DNA of 64,000 nt from Kalmusia sp. IMI 367209. Taxonomy: Eukaryota; Ascomycota; Dothideomycetes; Pleosporales; Didymosphaeriaceae. Positions 36,241-48,796 of the stretch are shown here, in pieces. The stretch is from assembly GCA_027946365.1 (NCBI GenBank), contig JAPEUQ010000011.1, positions 248,001-312,000 on the forward strand. The letters are read 5' to 3'. Made by a program: the position numbers and the translations under genes. Under the pieces are notes generated by a model. It worked only from the letters and a program-made list of their open reading frames with translations. It did not search any database and had not been told where the DNA came from. Each line of letters begins with the position of its first letter. Position 1 is the stretch's first letter.

Positions 36241-38409
36241 ATGCCGACTCTCGACGTCAGTGAGCTCAACATCGTGATCTCTGTACTAGGTAGGCAAGGC
36301 CCCTCTGCTGTCTAACTACGATGGAACTGAAATTGCTAGGTGCATTCACGATCCTATACGGCGTAATTTCAGTCAAGATCAAGCAAGATTGGTACCTAGG
36401 AGAGGCTCTCCCAGCTGTCATTGTTGGCCTCATACTTGGTCCCGTGGCAGCCAAATTTCTCGACTCGGAACGATGGGGATTCCCAGTAAAGGATCAGACC
36501 GAGTATATTACATTAGTATACTAACTCCATAACTTTTGTCAGTATCTTTAACTCACCACACTCAGGGCATGACGCGTATCGTCATTGGCATCCAGCTGGT
36601 CATGGCAGGCTACCAGCTCCCAGCAAAGTATCCTTGGCATCGATGGAAAGACATGTTCATCCTGTTGATACCGGTCATGACGATCATGTGGTTGTGTACA
36701 ACGGCATGTATCATGCTTATGATATCGAAGTTGACTTTGGTACGTATATCACTAATCATATTAGACGAAAACTAACCAAGTATGGTAGCTGTCGTCGATG
36801 GTCATAGGTTCGCTTGTCACCTCAACTGATCCCGTCCTGTCACAGGCCATAGCAAAAGGACCATTTGCCGACAAATACGTTCCACGTGCTCTTAGAGAGA
36901 TCATCTCAGCAGAAGCAGGGAGTAATGATGGATTCGGTTTTCCGTTCCTGCTGTACGTAGGATGAGACTGCTTTTACAGTCCAAGTACTGACTTCGAGTA
37001 GGCTCGCAACCTTCTTGATTCGACACGCTGAACCCGAGAGCCTCGACTTCAAACCCGGTGTACAACGCCTCGCTCACGCCCATAATGCACACCGTATGAT
37101 GGCTCGCGCCGGCGATGTCGGTCGACAGGGAGGCGGTACCGGAAAGGCTGTGGAGCTGTGGGTAGTCGAAGGCTGGCTATACTTCATCCTACTGGGTGCT
37201 GTTGTTGGTGTGGTTATCGGCCTTACGTGCATGTTCGCAGCGAATTTTTCATTGCGAAAGTTAGTTCACCTCTGATCACAGCTACTCGCAGCCTGCTTAC
37301 CGTTCGCGCAGGAAATGGATCGACGGCGAGAGCTTTCTTCTTCTGCCAACAGCGATAGGCCTCTTCACTATCGGCGTGACTGGTTGCGCAGGTTTAGACG
37401 ATCTTCTAGCCTGCTTCTGCGCCGGGGCAGCGTTAAACTGGAACGGTGAATATCTCACCGAGACTCTCGAACGGCACGACGAGGTCAACGGGTCCATTGA
37501 CGTCCTCCTGAATTTTGGCGGCTTCATGTACATTGGCATGATATTTCCATGGGACGAATCCAATCAGCCTGACTTGACCGGCATCACATACGGTAGGCTA
37601 ATTGTCTTGGGCGTCTTAGTACTGCTTCTCCGACGCATTCCTGCAATGATGGCCATCTACAAAGCTATGCCTAACACGGTCAAGAATTGGAGAGAAGCTT
37701 TGTTCATGGGATACTTTGGGCCGATTGGTAGGCTGCAGTTCCATCCTACCTGATCCTCTGCAATGCGCGTACTCACGCTTTTATTGAAGGCATCGGCGCA
37801 GTGTTCTATCTAGAGCACACGCGTCACCTGTTCCCCAAAGTTGAAGTCGCCGAGACCGAAGAGGAAGAACATCTCCTACGCGCCATGGGGCCGGTCGTCT
37901 ACTTCCTCGTACTCTTCTCGATTGTCGTTCACGGGCTCTCAATCCCCTTTCTCGACGCCATCTATCGCTGGCGCAAGGTCTTACCGATCGTTGAAGAGCC
38001 GGTCGAGATTCGCCCCATCAGCCATCGCGATGCTCTTCCGAACAACGCTTATGTAGATCCCCGACGCGGCAGCATCGTTGTGAACAATCGCTTCTCGCGC
38101 GCTACCAGTGTGGCGACAGCGCGTACGGGGCGTGTAGGGCATGATGCTAATTTGGATGCGCAATCTAGCTTCGAGGATCTGGAGAGACGATTTGGAGAAA
38201 CTGCACGCTCGCCGGATTTCAGATCTATGTCACGTGTCGGGGGTGAAAGGCCGTTCAGCCAGTCCAGCACGCACACAGCGAGTAGCATCGATGTAGAGAA
38301 GCAGCATGCAGAGTCAGTGCCGATGGATAGATTAACACGGGGGAGGCCGCTTGAACGAATATTCTCGTCCGAGAGAACGCTGACGTGGGCTGAGCCACGA
38401 CGGCGGTAG
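36241..38409 (+). CDS. nha1: Plasma-membrane Na+(K+)/H+ antiporter, NHA1/Sod2 type
   Basis: Predicted CPA1-family exchanger that exports Na+ or K+ for H+, supporting salt tolerance and pH balance. Seven exons encode 618 residues. Introns are 36290-36339, 36516-36565, 36740-36788, 36953-37001, 37260-37311 and 37728-37789, all 49-62 nt. Family features are ALPAVIVGLILGP, GIQLVMAGYQLP, SLVTSTDPVLSQAIAKG, a long loop after REIISAEAGSNDGFGFPFL, and GCAGLDDLLACFCAGAALNWNG with the paired Asp of the ion site. The cytosolic tail (about 180 residues after the last membrane segment) is short for a filamentous-fungus NHA1, which often has a long regulatory tail. All splice junctions restore continuous family sequence. 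Confidence 0.93.
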
Positions 38410-38933
38410 AATGTTGGATTTGGGTCACCACTTGTAATATTCATGGCTTGGTCACTGTTTTGGGAATGGTAATTATATATCTTAAGGCAACCATCTCGCG
38501 CCTACTACTGATTCCAACAAAGCCTAGACCACATCCATTACTTACCGACTGATTCCCCCTCCGATGGAACAACTATCACATAGCAACTTGCTACGTATTG
38601 ATCACTTAGATGACCAGAAGATGACGAGCTTGTAGAAATCAACGGTGTCGTAACCCCAAGGCGTTTCATCTATAAAGTGTTTTCATCTATAAAGTAGCGA
38701 ACATGTCCTTCGCCAACATATCTGATATGTCATCATTAAGGAAACATGCGTATATAGCAATGCTCTCAACAAACGAGGCGATGAAATGGCTTGCCTCATG
38801 GCTTTTTTGGGTAGGTTGTACTACATTTGCCCCGGAACGTGTCCATGTGAGTTCCTTATCTTGCACAACATACTCAGGTCATTTACCCTCTTACATCTAT
38901 ACAGACATCCTTACCGCTATCCAATGTAAAGAT
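38410..38933. other. Convergent intergenic region
   Basis: About 520 bases between the antiporter and the dehydrogenase 3' ends. The only notable item is the tandem duplication at 38664-38695. Confidence 0.5.
38664..38695. repeat. Tandem duplication, 15 bp shared, period 17
   Basis: TTTCATCTATAAAGT occurs twice, starting at 38664 and 38681. It is probably a replication-slippage duplication. Confidence 0.8.
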
Positions 38934-40102
38934 TTACAGACTCTTCGCCTTTTGCTTATCCTGTTTAATATGCCAGTTCACTCCACGGCGGAAACCGTCC
39001 TCTAGTGTGACTCTCGGCTCATAGCCTAGCCTCTCCCTCGCTTTTGTGATATCGAAAGTGCGCACCTGCTGGGTATATCGCAGCATTCGTGCCTTGACCT
39101 CGGGCTCGCCACCAAACGTGAAGACCCAGTAAACAACCTCCCATATCGCCATGAAAAAGCACACGAGCTCCATGGGTATCTTTCATACTTCCTGCTCGGT
39201 AATTGGATAGCCAGAGGCATTGGAGACGAAACGAGCTGCTCCCCAAAAAAGCCAGGGCTCACCATTGGTCAAGTTGAAGGCTTCGCCGTCGACGCGTTTG
39301 TTTGCAGGGATGATGGCATCGGAAGACGCGGTGTGTAGGAGTGCCTGTATGGTAGGCAGAGTTAGCTTCCTGCGAGGTAAGTGCATGGGTTGGAACGCAC
39401 CTTGGCAGCGAGTAGATGGCCCTCTGCTGCGTTTCCGGCATAGATAAAGTCGTACAGGTTTTTGCCATGCCCAACCTGGAACTTGATCGTTCCCTTCCGT
39501 CCCAGTTCCATGAAGTGTCTTGTGAGCACTCTGTCTCCTTCCCCGAGGAGGGTGCATAGCCGAATTGCAGTGGTCAAAATACCTTGTTGCCTATTGGCGG
39601 CAAGCACCAAACCTTCACCCACGGCTTTAGTCTTCGCGTAGATACTACCATTGACCGGATTTGCTTGAACAGACCATTCCTCGGTAGCCCATATCATGTC
39701 GTGATATGAGTCCTGTATGACTTCGGAGCTCGATGAGTGTACAAGAACACGAATACCCTGTTTCTGTGCACACTCGATGATGTTTTTCACACCAACTATA
39801 TTGCACCGTGCGAAGACTGATTTGTCTGGTGTCATAGCGTCAGGTGAAGCGACGTTGATAATGACGTTGGGATTCGTCTGTTTGAAGGCGGCGGACACGA
39901 CATCTTTTTGGGATAGATCACCGGCGATGTAGTTAATATCGTCGAAGCGGTTGTGCTTAACGGTTATGTCGAAAACGGCAATCTCATTCGCGGGCTTGCC
40001 ATTCTCGACAAGGAATTTGACGATATGGTGACCAAGAAGACCGCAGCCTCCAATGACTAGGACATTGCCCAGGCCTTGGACGGTCTCTTGTGGAGACTTC
40101 AT
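38934..40102 (-). CDS. 3-beta-HSD/Erg26-like NAD(P)-dependent dehydrogenase with in-frame TGA
   Basis: Extended short-chain dehydrogenase of the 3-beta-hydroxysteroid/C-4 decarboxylase (Erg26-like) family; a role in sterol or secondary metabolism is possible. The N-terminal NAD motif is VIGGCGLLGHHIV, a Ser-rich strand HSSSSEV is followed by the catalytic YAKTK (Y-x3-K), and the C-terminus has TFDITKARERLGYEPRV, typical of the group. Intron 39345-39400 (56 nt) is clear. The reading frame is continuous except for TGA at 39183-39185, where relatives would be expected to have Trp (ITEQEVW). Either this is a nonsense change or the 51-nt GT..AG segment 39138-39188 is spliced out in frame. Expected length is about 370 residues. 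Confidence 0.8.
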
Positions 40103-40470
40103 GAAGGGCGAAGGATGCGTAGTGCTGGAAAGCGAAGAGGGTTACAATCGGACGCTGGTCGAGTTATGTAGATGGAATAGAAAATTGTGGGTCGGAATGC
40201 ATGCGCAAGATAGTAGGGTGATCAGGCTTTGTCCTTTGCGGCGTAGGTGTTGCTCACCCAATCAGGCTTAGCAGATCTGCTACGTAACGTTTGGAAATCA
40301 CACTAGGGTGAGGCAGGCCCCCAGTGTGGCAGGTATAGAAGGAATCTGCCGGTGCGAATTCAAATTCTTGGGCTCGTGAACACATGCGACTTTGCCTTTT
40401 GCGATACATGATCTTATGTGACATTGCTATGCAGGTCAAAAGAGAGAGATAACTTCTAGAATCCCACAGC
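40103..40470. other. Intergenic: dehydrogenase promoter
   Basis: About 370 bases between the dehydrogenase start and the end of the rhodopsin-like gene. Nothing further is recognised. Confidence 0.5.
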
Positions 40471-41646
40471 TCAAGCATAGTGGCTTTGATTCGATCGTGG
40501 CATCTTTACAGGTGAAAGCTCTGGCAGACCATCAAACTTTTGTCTGCCCATCAAGGCTTCGTCCGAAACAAGTTCCTTCTCAGGGCCACCTCTCGCGCCA
40601 TCACTGCTTGTTTGAAGGGTCAAGTCCTGTGATCGCGAGAAGACAGACTTCCAGAACGCTGGAAGGAAGGTGCCGCATGCGCACGTCAAGGCAATACTCG
40701 CTCCAAGGACCCTATGAAGTGTCAATAAAGAAAGATGAATTGGACTGTGAGGCCTGAGGCTTACTTGAAGATAGAGATCCAGAGGGCGTACCACATCTGC
40801 TCGGGAGTCTTTGAGTTTACTGCGTTGAAAATAAAAGTTTGTGAAACTGAACACCACAGCACTGCAAACGGTCAGCCATCTATTCTGAATGTCCGCCTCC
40901 AGTTGAACCTACAGGAAACCTATTGCAAAAATTACAATGAGTTGTATCTTCTTGTTCTTTTCTACATGGAGCAGTCTCAGTGTTGAGATGGCGATCGAGT
41001 AGATGAAAACGTCCAAAAAAACATGCTGCAATGGCAAAGACCATGAAAGCGATGCTGGTGTTTTTCTTGTTGCAGTATTCGACCGTCAAGACTGTCAGGA
41101 CAGTATGGCACTTGGCCATCCTTCCAATAGACACTCCCGCCTCTGGTATCGCCATCATGACGGACGCGACGAATCCGACGTGAATGAGTCTTCGTGACAT
41201 TTCATAAACATCGAAAAGACGGTGGTATAGTCCTAAGCGCACAAACAACATGCTTACTGTGATGATGAGGTTGGCTGAGGTCAAAGCCTGGTGAGGTGAG
41301 CTATCTATCTATCGCAAAGGTGTCACTGGCTATTACCAGGAGCCCTTGTTCCGTATGGTAGTCACACGAATGTTATACATGAATTTCCCAAGCCCATAGT
41401 GAAGGTAGTTCATGATGACTCCAGTATGTATGGCCGCAATGCACTACATGGCAGAGATCAATTTACACGTATTATTTCCATGGTGTTGAAATTCACCAAA
41501 GCAGCTACACACGAACTGTCATCCCAAGTTATCTCCTGCTGTGACACGAATAGCTTTACATACAGCCGTACGATCACCATCACAAAGCAGAGGGTGAGGG
41601 AAAGCATGTCCAGCGCCCACGCAGCGTGTGCATCCGGGGCAGGAGA
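40471..41646 (-). CDS. Rhodopsin-like fungal integral membrane protein (SAT4-type domain), frameshifted, start not found
   Basis: Pieces in order match the fungal seven-helix rhodopsin-like domain found in many uncharacterised membrane proteins: HAAWALDMLSLTL, RLYVKLFVSQQEITWDD, HYGLGKFMYNIRVTT, TSANLIITVSMLFVRL, RLLHVEKNKKIQLIVIFAIGF and GASIALTCACGTFLPAF. They are linked by probable introns near 41.5, 41.3, 40.9 and 40.75 kb. Two one-base excesses break the frame: the A-run 41015-41021 and GGG at 40803-40805. No ATG is found in frame before 41646, where a TGA precedes the conserved start. It may be a decaying gene or an assembly problem. Function unknown. Confidence 0.6.
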
Positions 41647-41767
41647 TCAGTGTCATGTTCAGCGCTAATACCTTTCATTCCGAGCATGACCACAAAGCAA
41701 TGGCCTTGTCCATGTTCTCAAATGATGCCACGGGAGCTTCTAGTCATGTCTGATTTGCGATAAATGC

Positions 41768-44253
41768 TCAATGCAGATACCTTCCAGTCTTCAGACTCGT
41801 TGGAAATCCACCGGCAATTAGAGCCTTTTCTACAATTTCGGAAAGATAAAGATCCATTCCTGGTGGCCCAATCACCGATGCTGCAATTGGCAGAAGCTCG
41901 GTTCTCTTCGTCACGATCGATTGGTACGGTATGCCTCCCACTATTGCCATAAGTATGAATCACGCTTACGTTGGATAACCATCAACTGACAGGGAGCAGT
42001 AAGTTCTGGAGCTCGAGCCATTGGGGACATGTTCAGAGGAGCCCAACCTGGTAGAAGCGCGAACGGTCTAACATGTTATATAAGCAGTGTTCTGCTGTTC
42101 TATTCATAAATCTTAAGGTTCCTACTTACGGTGGTACTGCATCACGATAGTTAGGTAGTCCTAATTCGATTGGGAGCACCATGATAGTTACAATCTCCTT
42201 GTTCTCGGCATCGAAGACCTTATCAAGCAGCCACTTCCTGTATATCTCTGAACGGCGCCAGTAGTGATCGCGTTGCTCGAGGGTTATGTTCTTGGAAATC
42301 TCCCTATCTAGAAATCAGACCATGCATCTTGTACGGGGGTACAGTGGTAGAACAAAAGCTTAGGGATGTGTTGTAGCCAGAGTTGTACCAAGATCCACAA
42401 TACACACACAGGCGGTCTTTAAATCTTTTCCTATGCTGAAATCTAACTCACAATTGCCAGAGCAAGGGTCTGTGAACAAATGGTGGCTTGCCAAAAGTCT
42501 CTTCGTGGTCTTTTCGAAATCGTTCCAATCGCCGGTAAGAATCATGGTAGTAAGGATACGCACCCGCGAGCTCAAGATAATCTTTGAAATCAGAGTTCTC
42601 GGCACCGTCTGGAAGATCGTTTTTCCACAACTTTGCAAGGGAAATCTGGGTTCTTTTAACGTTGTAGGCGATCTCCAGGCCTTTGATGAAATTCTCTATG
42701 AGCTGAGTTTGAGCATTATTGGGGGTTGGAAGATAATCAGAGGGACAGAGTATCTTTATCGAACACTGCCAATATACCTTAGCGGGCGATTTTGTCAAAG
42801 TTAGCCAGAGAAGAGACTGACTTGTTTGGGTGTTTGTAGTAGTATTGAGTCTCCGTACCAAACTGAGATGAACTCTGTAAACCGAGAGAGGTCTCTTCCA
42901 AAGAATACTGGCATATCGAATTGGCTATTCGGTTTGAGTATCGCTCACTGGGTTACTTTAGGATCCACTTACGGAAATCGTCCGACGATACCGTCAGTAT
43001 CGAGAATGCCCGTTGAGGGACGAATTGAGAATGTGCCGTTATACTGTGCTGGCTTGCGACCACTTCCGTTGGCTGATGTAGAATCAGTACACTCTGTCGT
43101 AGCTAAGAGGTTTTGAGAGATGCATACTATCAGAACCGAGAGAGAAATCAAGCCAATCGTAGGACCCAATGCCTGCAGCGCTTCCATGACTGCTTCCTGA
43201 CGGTACTTGATATCCATCAGCCCGTGGATTGAAAGGTGCTGTAAATTCAACCGCCTCCAAAGGCTCCTCCCGCATGATCATAGCTTGTAGCTTCACTTTT
43301 CCCACAATAACAGCACCAGCATCGATCAGAGTCTGTACAGAAGCAGCTGTCTTGGCGGAAGGAGGATATAGCGCTTCCCATGATCTATTGCACAGGGTCG
43401 TCTTGTGTCCTTCAATATCGAAGTTGTCCTTGACACTAATTCTAGCACCGTGAAGGGGACGCGACTTGGAGGGCCTGAAGTAGGAGCGAGGTGGAACTAT
43501 GACTCTTCCACCGAGGCCAGCTTGTGGCGTATCAAGAACACTCAACGTGCCTAGTCGTCAGCATTGTACTTCGAACTTGAGCTGAAGTGTACTCATCTTC
43601 CAGAGCTATCGCATGAAGGCTTGAATGTAGACATGAATACGCCATTGAAGTCACGATAGATCCTCCAGGGCTGCCAAACCCGTTCACCCTGGACGACATA
43701 CGGCCCAGATGGTACCTCATCGTTATCGTTTCCCTTTACAAAATGCCACTCTTTTGTATGCCACGACTTGATCTCTTCTAAAGCATCGTCTTTAACTTCG
43801 ATATCTTCCTGGCCACTACCGTAAAAGATAAGAATGTGGTAGAAGTCCGAATGGAAGACGTCGTCGTGTTCCAGTACATTATTACGGAATTTCTGAAGCG
43901 CTGTGCCAGAGACGGTTTGTCCAGGTTTCGTCGGATAGACCAGTATCAGGGTCAGGTCTTCATGCTCATGGCGGAAGAAGCTCTATAACAATTAGCGCAC
44001 ACTTGGAGGAGTGGTGGAAGGGTCATACTGCGTTGTGCAATACCAAAAAGTACTCAATATTCCCCACCGTGATAGTCATCTCTTGCTGATCGATCCTGGC
44101 CATGATGCTACTCGTGGTGCTGGGTGCTGACATTGGGTCTGCTTTGGTAGGAGCTTCGCGAAGCCGTAGATCTCGCATTGCAGTTCTTTTAAAGATAAAG
44201 CCACAAAACAGGGGAAGAAGGTGCAATAGCTCAGGATGTATGCGGTTGCTCAT
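41768..44253 (-). CDS. Amidase-signature enzyme with an extra N-terminal domain
   Basis: A predicted amidase of the Ser-cisSer-Lys type. The catalytic Lys is in ISVKDNFD, the Ser pair is in SGSSHGSAAGI and GSDT-NGSGRKPA (rebuilt by a 55-nt intron, 43073-43127), and VGRFP-QFDMPVFFGRD follows after intron 42925-42972. The C-terminus has APLNMSPMARAPELTAP and IGPPGMDLYLSEIVEK. About 200 residues precede the catalytic domain and resemble the scytalone-dehydratase-like (Arp1-type) N-terminus seen in some fungal amidases. Other introns are 43983-44028 and 42778-42821. Frames do not join cleanly near 43.55-43.62 kb and 42.30-42.46 kb, so the model is incomplete. The start could be 44253 or an internal ATG before MSAPSTTSS. 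Confidence 0.72.
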
Positions 44254-45302
44254 CTAACGGGAGATTTGAGGCCAATTGTTGCGGTAGTCTGCATGCGTCA
44301 CACCGCTTAGTCGATCAGCTCACAGTGATGCTTTAACAGGCAACATCACGCGGCCCTGGCTTCCTACGCAGATTTACCCCGGATCGCATTAGATTTTTTC
44401 GTGGCTTTGGCTTACTATGTGCTCGGAAATTAGGAGCCGGCCGCGGCCTTAGACTAGTGAAGGACTAGTTGGTCAGGTTCGGCGCATCGTTTTATTTGCT
44501 TTGCCATCCCTGAACACCACTGTTACACCACTAATCACTTCGTATTGCGCAGAATATAGCAGGTGCTCCATAGCAGGTGGCCATCATCGGTCAGTGCAGG
44601 CAACACAACCATGCCTAAAGAGCTTGTACTTCACATCTACCCCGCTCGGGCTGAGCAACACTTCAATTATAATTTGCGATTGGTTATCCTATGCAATTTA
44701 CATGCGTTCAACTCCACTGTTTGAGCTTCGAGATCGTATGCGGGCTACGGCGGCGTGTTAGGAGCAAATAAAAATGGTCCCACCCATGGACCTTGGCAAT
44801 ATTACATGCCCGTGACATTCTCAACCGCATAATACAGGCGGTCAAATGACGGCGAAGTACGTATGTATCATTGAAGCGTCTCATTGGCGCTTCCCAGTTC
44901 TAGCCCGTTCAATGGAGGCGAAACCGTAACAATGCACCTGGCTTGACTTGACCGCACTGCAAACCTCGCGAACAAATGGGGGAAGCATTCAGCAGCATTG
45001 GCGATGCCTTCATACAAGGCTTCAGTATACCTCGCAATCAACGCAGTCTCGCCAATTACCGACTAAATTGTCCTCACGATGTCGAGAGAGCAGGAATTGG
45101 ATGCACTTCACAAAGACCAAAGTAAGGCAGCTCTTATCAGAATGATAGAGTTGATTGGCGACACCTGACTAATCCTTAAGTGGTCGAGATGTGTTTTCTC
45201 GACCGAAGGAAAACTTAAGACACAGTGAAGTCCTATAGCTTCCACTTTTTCCCGAAGGAAGAGATACCAATTCATGTATTCAATGCTAGGCCTTCGTCTG
45301 TC
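44254..45302. other. 1.0-kb intergenic region
   Basis: Promoter of the amidase and 3' flank of the ankyrin gene. No supported coding sequence. Confidence 0.5.
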
Positions 45303-48300
45303 TTACACTGCATCTTTCGAAAGGCGACCGGAGCGTTCGAGTGCCATGGACCTCACAACATGATTTCGAATTTCGAGCAATGTCTCTTGCAATGAATCTA
45401 AGGGTAACGGTAAAGCATCTGACAGTATCCTTGTGAGCGGAAACTTATCATCGACTGAGAAGAGTTCCACAGGAACGTATTCTTCGAGCACAGTCCACCA
45501 TGTCTTCCAAAATGTTTCAAATTCGTCTTTGGGGTACGTCAGGACAAAATCCTCGTACATTGCCATAAGCGACTGTAGTTTCACGTTTGAGTCTGCGTCT
45601 TCTTCGCGGAACTCGGCTGCCTCCGAGGCATCTAACACTTTGATGTATTGAGCACGGAGAATTCTCCAAAAAACCCGATAAAATTCGCAGCAGGTGTGCC
45701 GCATCCCGAGACGTTCAAAAAGCTCAATACGGCACAGATCGGAGAAAGCGGCTTCGCCACCGAAAGACTCAGCGGGGCAGCAAGATATCCATAGGCGGAA
45801 TAGATCTTGTTTATGATCCCAAAGTGATATTTTTTCGGAATCAGAGATCCTGGATGGCGACCAGCAATTGTAAGGAAGATTTTTCATTAACACCGTGGTG
45901 GGAGTGCAACCTTGTAGGGAGCAAAAACAGACGCATTGATCTCCTGGATGCGCGGGAATATGTTTGGCGCATTCTTGAAGAATGGGACGAAAAAGCTCAA
46001 GCGTTTTATTGTATTTCCAAAAACATAGCTTAGCGATTCTGTCCGCTAATACGTGTACGAGAGTGGTGTTCCGCAAAGCGGGGAAAATGACGTTTTTTGC
46101 GCCATGCTGGAACAGCCACATCAGAATGTCTGGATTCCGCGGACCCCGTGCAAACAATAGACTAGCTTGAATAAGCAGTGGCGTTGCTCCACACTCATCG
46201 AATTCGTCGATTTCAGTAAATCCCTCTTGCCAGAAGCGTTCTGCCGCATCGGCAATGATATGTGGACAATGATAGATGGTTTTTGTCCGGCCCGGGAATG
46301 TTTTTTTGCGACACGGAACGCCCATGTCTTGGAGCTTTTGATATACTGACAATGCACAAGAGTCGATCTTCTGGTGTGGATGATCAGGATCATGGCAGCC
46401 GAGGGCTTGCAGTTGAGAAGATGATAGATGGAGTTTAGCTGATTCTGTTAGCTCTTCCCGAGCGCGGGTGAAAGCCATGATGAGTGATGATAAGATGCGT
46501 ATGTTGAACTCGTACCCACGTTGAATCCTCTCTAATGCAATTTCTATTAGAGATGAAACATCCCATGGAAAAATAACGTCTAGGTCCGTAAATCTGTTGT
46601 CGAACGACTTTGTTACCTTAAAATACCAAGTATCTGCTTCGATAAGTAGCTCTAGCGATTCCATAGACTGGAGATAAATAGCAGATACAATAGCTTTTGA
46701 TGGGTTTGCACCAGCTTCCAGCAACATTTTCACCCCGGTTGGCCATTCTACAGCGAACTGAAGTGCGGTGGAGAGCTCGGAGCAATCTTTCACCACTGTC
46801 CGACAGCTGAGCAAGTGCTCCACCTGTTCTTCGTTCCTTGTAATTACCGCTAAGCAGAGACGTGATAGACCTTGTTCTTCTCATCGTTAGCCTAACGATG
46901 GTAGGTATAGAGAAGAGAAGGGTTATTACCGACTGCCAAGTCCGGAATTGTCTCGAAGACTCGAGAGATCGTCCAACAATCTACGTGAGCAGCCACCATA
47001 GGTATATCATGTTTTACAAATAATTGGAAAAATACCATGTCTTTCTGAGTCAACGCATTTCTGAAGCTTAAATATTTTATGATCATGTTTAGGGCCGTGT
47101 CACCGTCCCGCGTCATCGAATCGACTGATGTTCCACCTTTGATAAGGAGATCGAGAATTTCATCAATGATATCTGACACTTTGCATTGAAGTGGAACAAG
47201 CAAGTAGAGAACGAAGGTAAGGATCTTTCTTTTTATCAGCATGGACACAGAATCGGGAATTCAGTTTTGACGGAAAACTAACGTGAAGGAGAGTCCTGCC
47301 ATCTAACGTCTGTATTCGAGACCAGTCTCGAAACCTTTGGAAATCTTCCATCAAGGTGTCATGCAGTCGAATTAGTGACTGCCGACATTGTTGCACCTGC
47401 TTTAGGTTTGCTATCGCGAACGCAGATATATACCCATTCTCTTCCGGTGGAGTCATTATATCGTAGATCTCATGATACGTTTTCCAGATGTGTTTGAAGC
47501 CAGGTGTGTTATCATCCGTGTCGTCGACAACCCTTGTAGGACAAATGGCACCTCTTAAGAAAGAATTGGCGGTTGCTACGAACCGCATCCACGAAGCTGT
47601 TCTGTTGGTTTCGTATCCTTCAGAGAGCCTGACAAAAAATTTCTTCTCACAGACTCTTTCGTTGTTCTCATCATGCCATCGGCAGCCTGGATAATGAACT
47701 CCAAATTTGCGGCTGAATACTGTAATTGGGCCAACGACTAGCAAACGCTCGACTCGTCCGAAACGTTGACATGGGCATAACTGCATTAGGGTCATGCTTG
47801 CAGCGCATAAAGCTCTCTCTGGCAAGATGGTTCGAACGTGGGATACGCTGTTCAACTGTTGTGCCTGTCAATCATATGTTATTAAAATACCATTGAGATC
47901 GTCTTCTAGGTGTTACCAAGGAAGAGCATACCCTTTGGCCGTTAGAACTTCCAGAAAACGACATATCCTTGAAAGAGTCGTTCATCTCAGTAAGTTTGCG
48001 ATCGATATGCTCTTTGAGGCTAATCGTATTGTGTCTCATCATAGACTGGATCGTTTCCGTGGATTGGTGTGTGGAAGCAAATTGAGTTCCTAGGTTATCG
48101 TGTAAGTCGGTGACCTGGGTTGAGAGGGACTGTTGGGCGCCGTGGATCGAAGAAATGGTGGCCTCTATAGGAGATAACGAATTCTCTAGTGTTCCCTGGT
48201 GTTGTAGTATGAGGCTCAAATCAGCTTTGACCAGCGATTGAGATGCCTGGATGTCGGTAATGCTTGCTTCTGTACTGGTGCTACTATCATGGTGAGTAAA

Positions 48301-48796
48301 CTACTCGAAGCCTTCGAAGAATAGGGCCTTACGTTTGGTTGACTAGAAGGCTCCATATCTGCCGCACAAAGTAGGAATCGAGTTGTTCTCTGACATCATT
48401 GAGTGTCTTGATTTGCGTGTCGAAACGATCTTTCTGCTTTATAGTTTTTGCGCCCTTGCGCAACGTGACATATCGGCTGTCATTAGGGTGCAGTTCGAGT
48501 TCTGTAATAGCCTGTTCTAGATGATCCAGGGTTGACTCTGATCGTTTGAGAAGGGCTTTGATATGAGCAATCGCATCCTGCTCTATCAAGTTATCAAGTA
48601 CAGTTGCGTGTTTTCCTAGCAAAAGCTGGCATGATACGCAAAATGTCTGAAAATCTTTGATCGTTTGCACTTTACGCCGGACCTCATTGGGAGCGTTTTT
48701 GAATCGAATGATGAGTTTACCACCGCGGGTGCCCAGTTTGAGCAGGAGCTCGGATAGCTGCAGGCTGGCAGCGACGATTGATAGTACTTCAGCCAT
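45303..48796 (-). CDS. STAND-type N-terminal domain protein with ankyrin-like repeats
   Basis: A 1086-residue protein from five exons; introns are 48284-48332, 47865-47931, 47225-47282 and 46871-46929. The N-terminus (MAEVLSIVAASLQLSELLLKLG) is the start typical of fungal STAND/NLR signalling proteins. A helical, probably coiled region follows (SLVKADLSLILQHQGTLENS; RKLTEMNDSFKDM), then a Cys/Arg-containing middle part, then ankyrin-like repeats: DGRTLLH, LLIKGGTSVDSMTRDGDTAL, LLEAGANPSKAIVSAI and SLELLIEAD. No NACHT or NB-ARC P-loop is visible, so it lacks the nucleotide switch of a full NLR. The C-terminal ~300 residues have no recognised domain. A role in self/non-self or stress signalling is inference. 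Confidence 0.75.
46882..46900. repeat. 19-nt near-perfect palindrome inside an intron
   Basis: CATCGTTAG and CTAACGATG flank one central C within intron 46871-46929 of the ankyrin gene. It would form a hairpin just after the branch region in the pre-mRNA. Confidence 0.75.
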
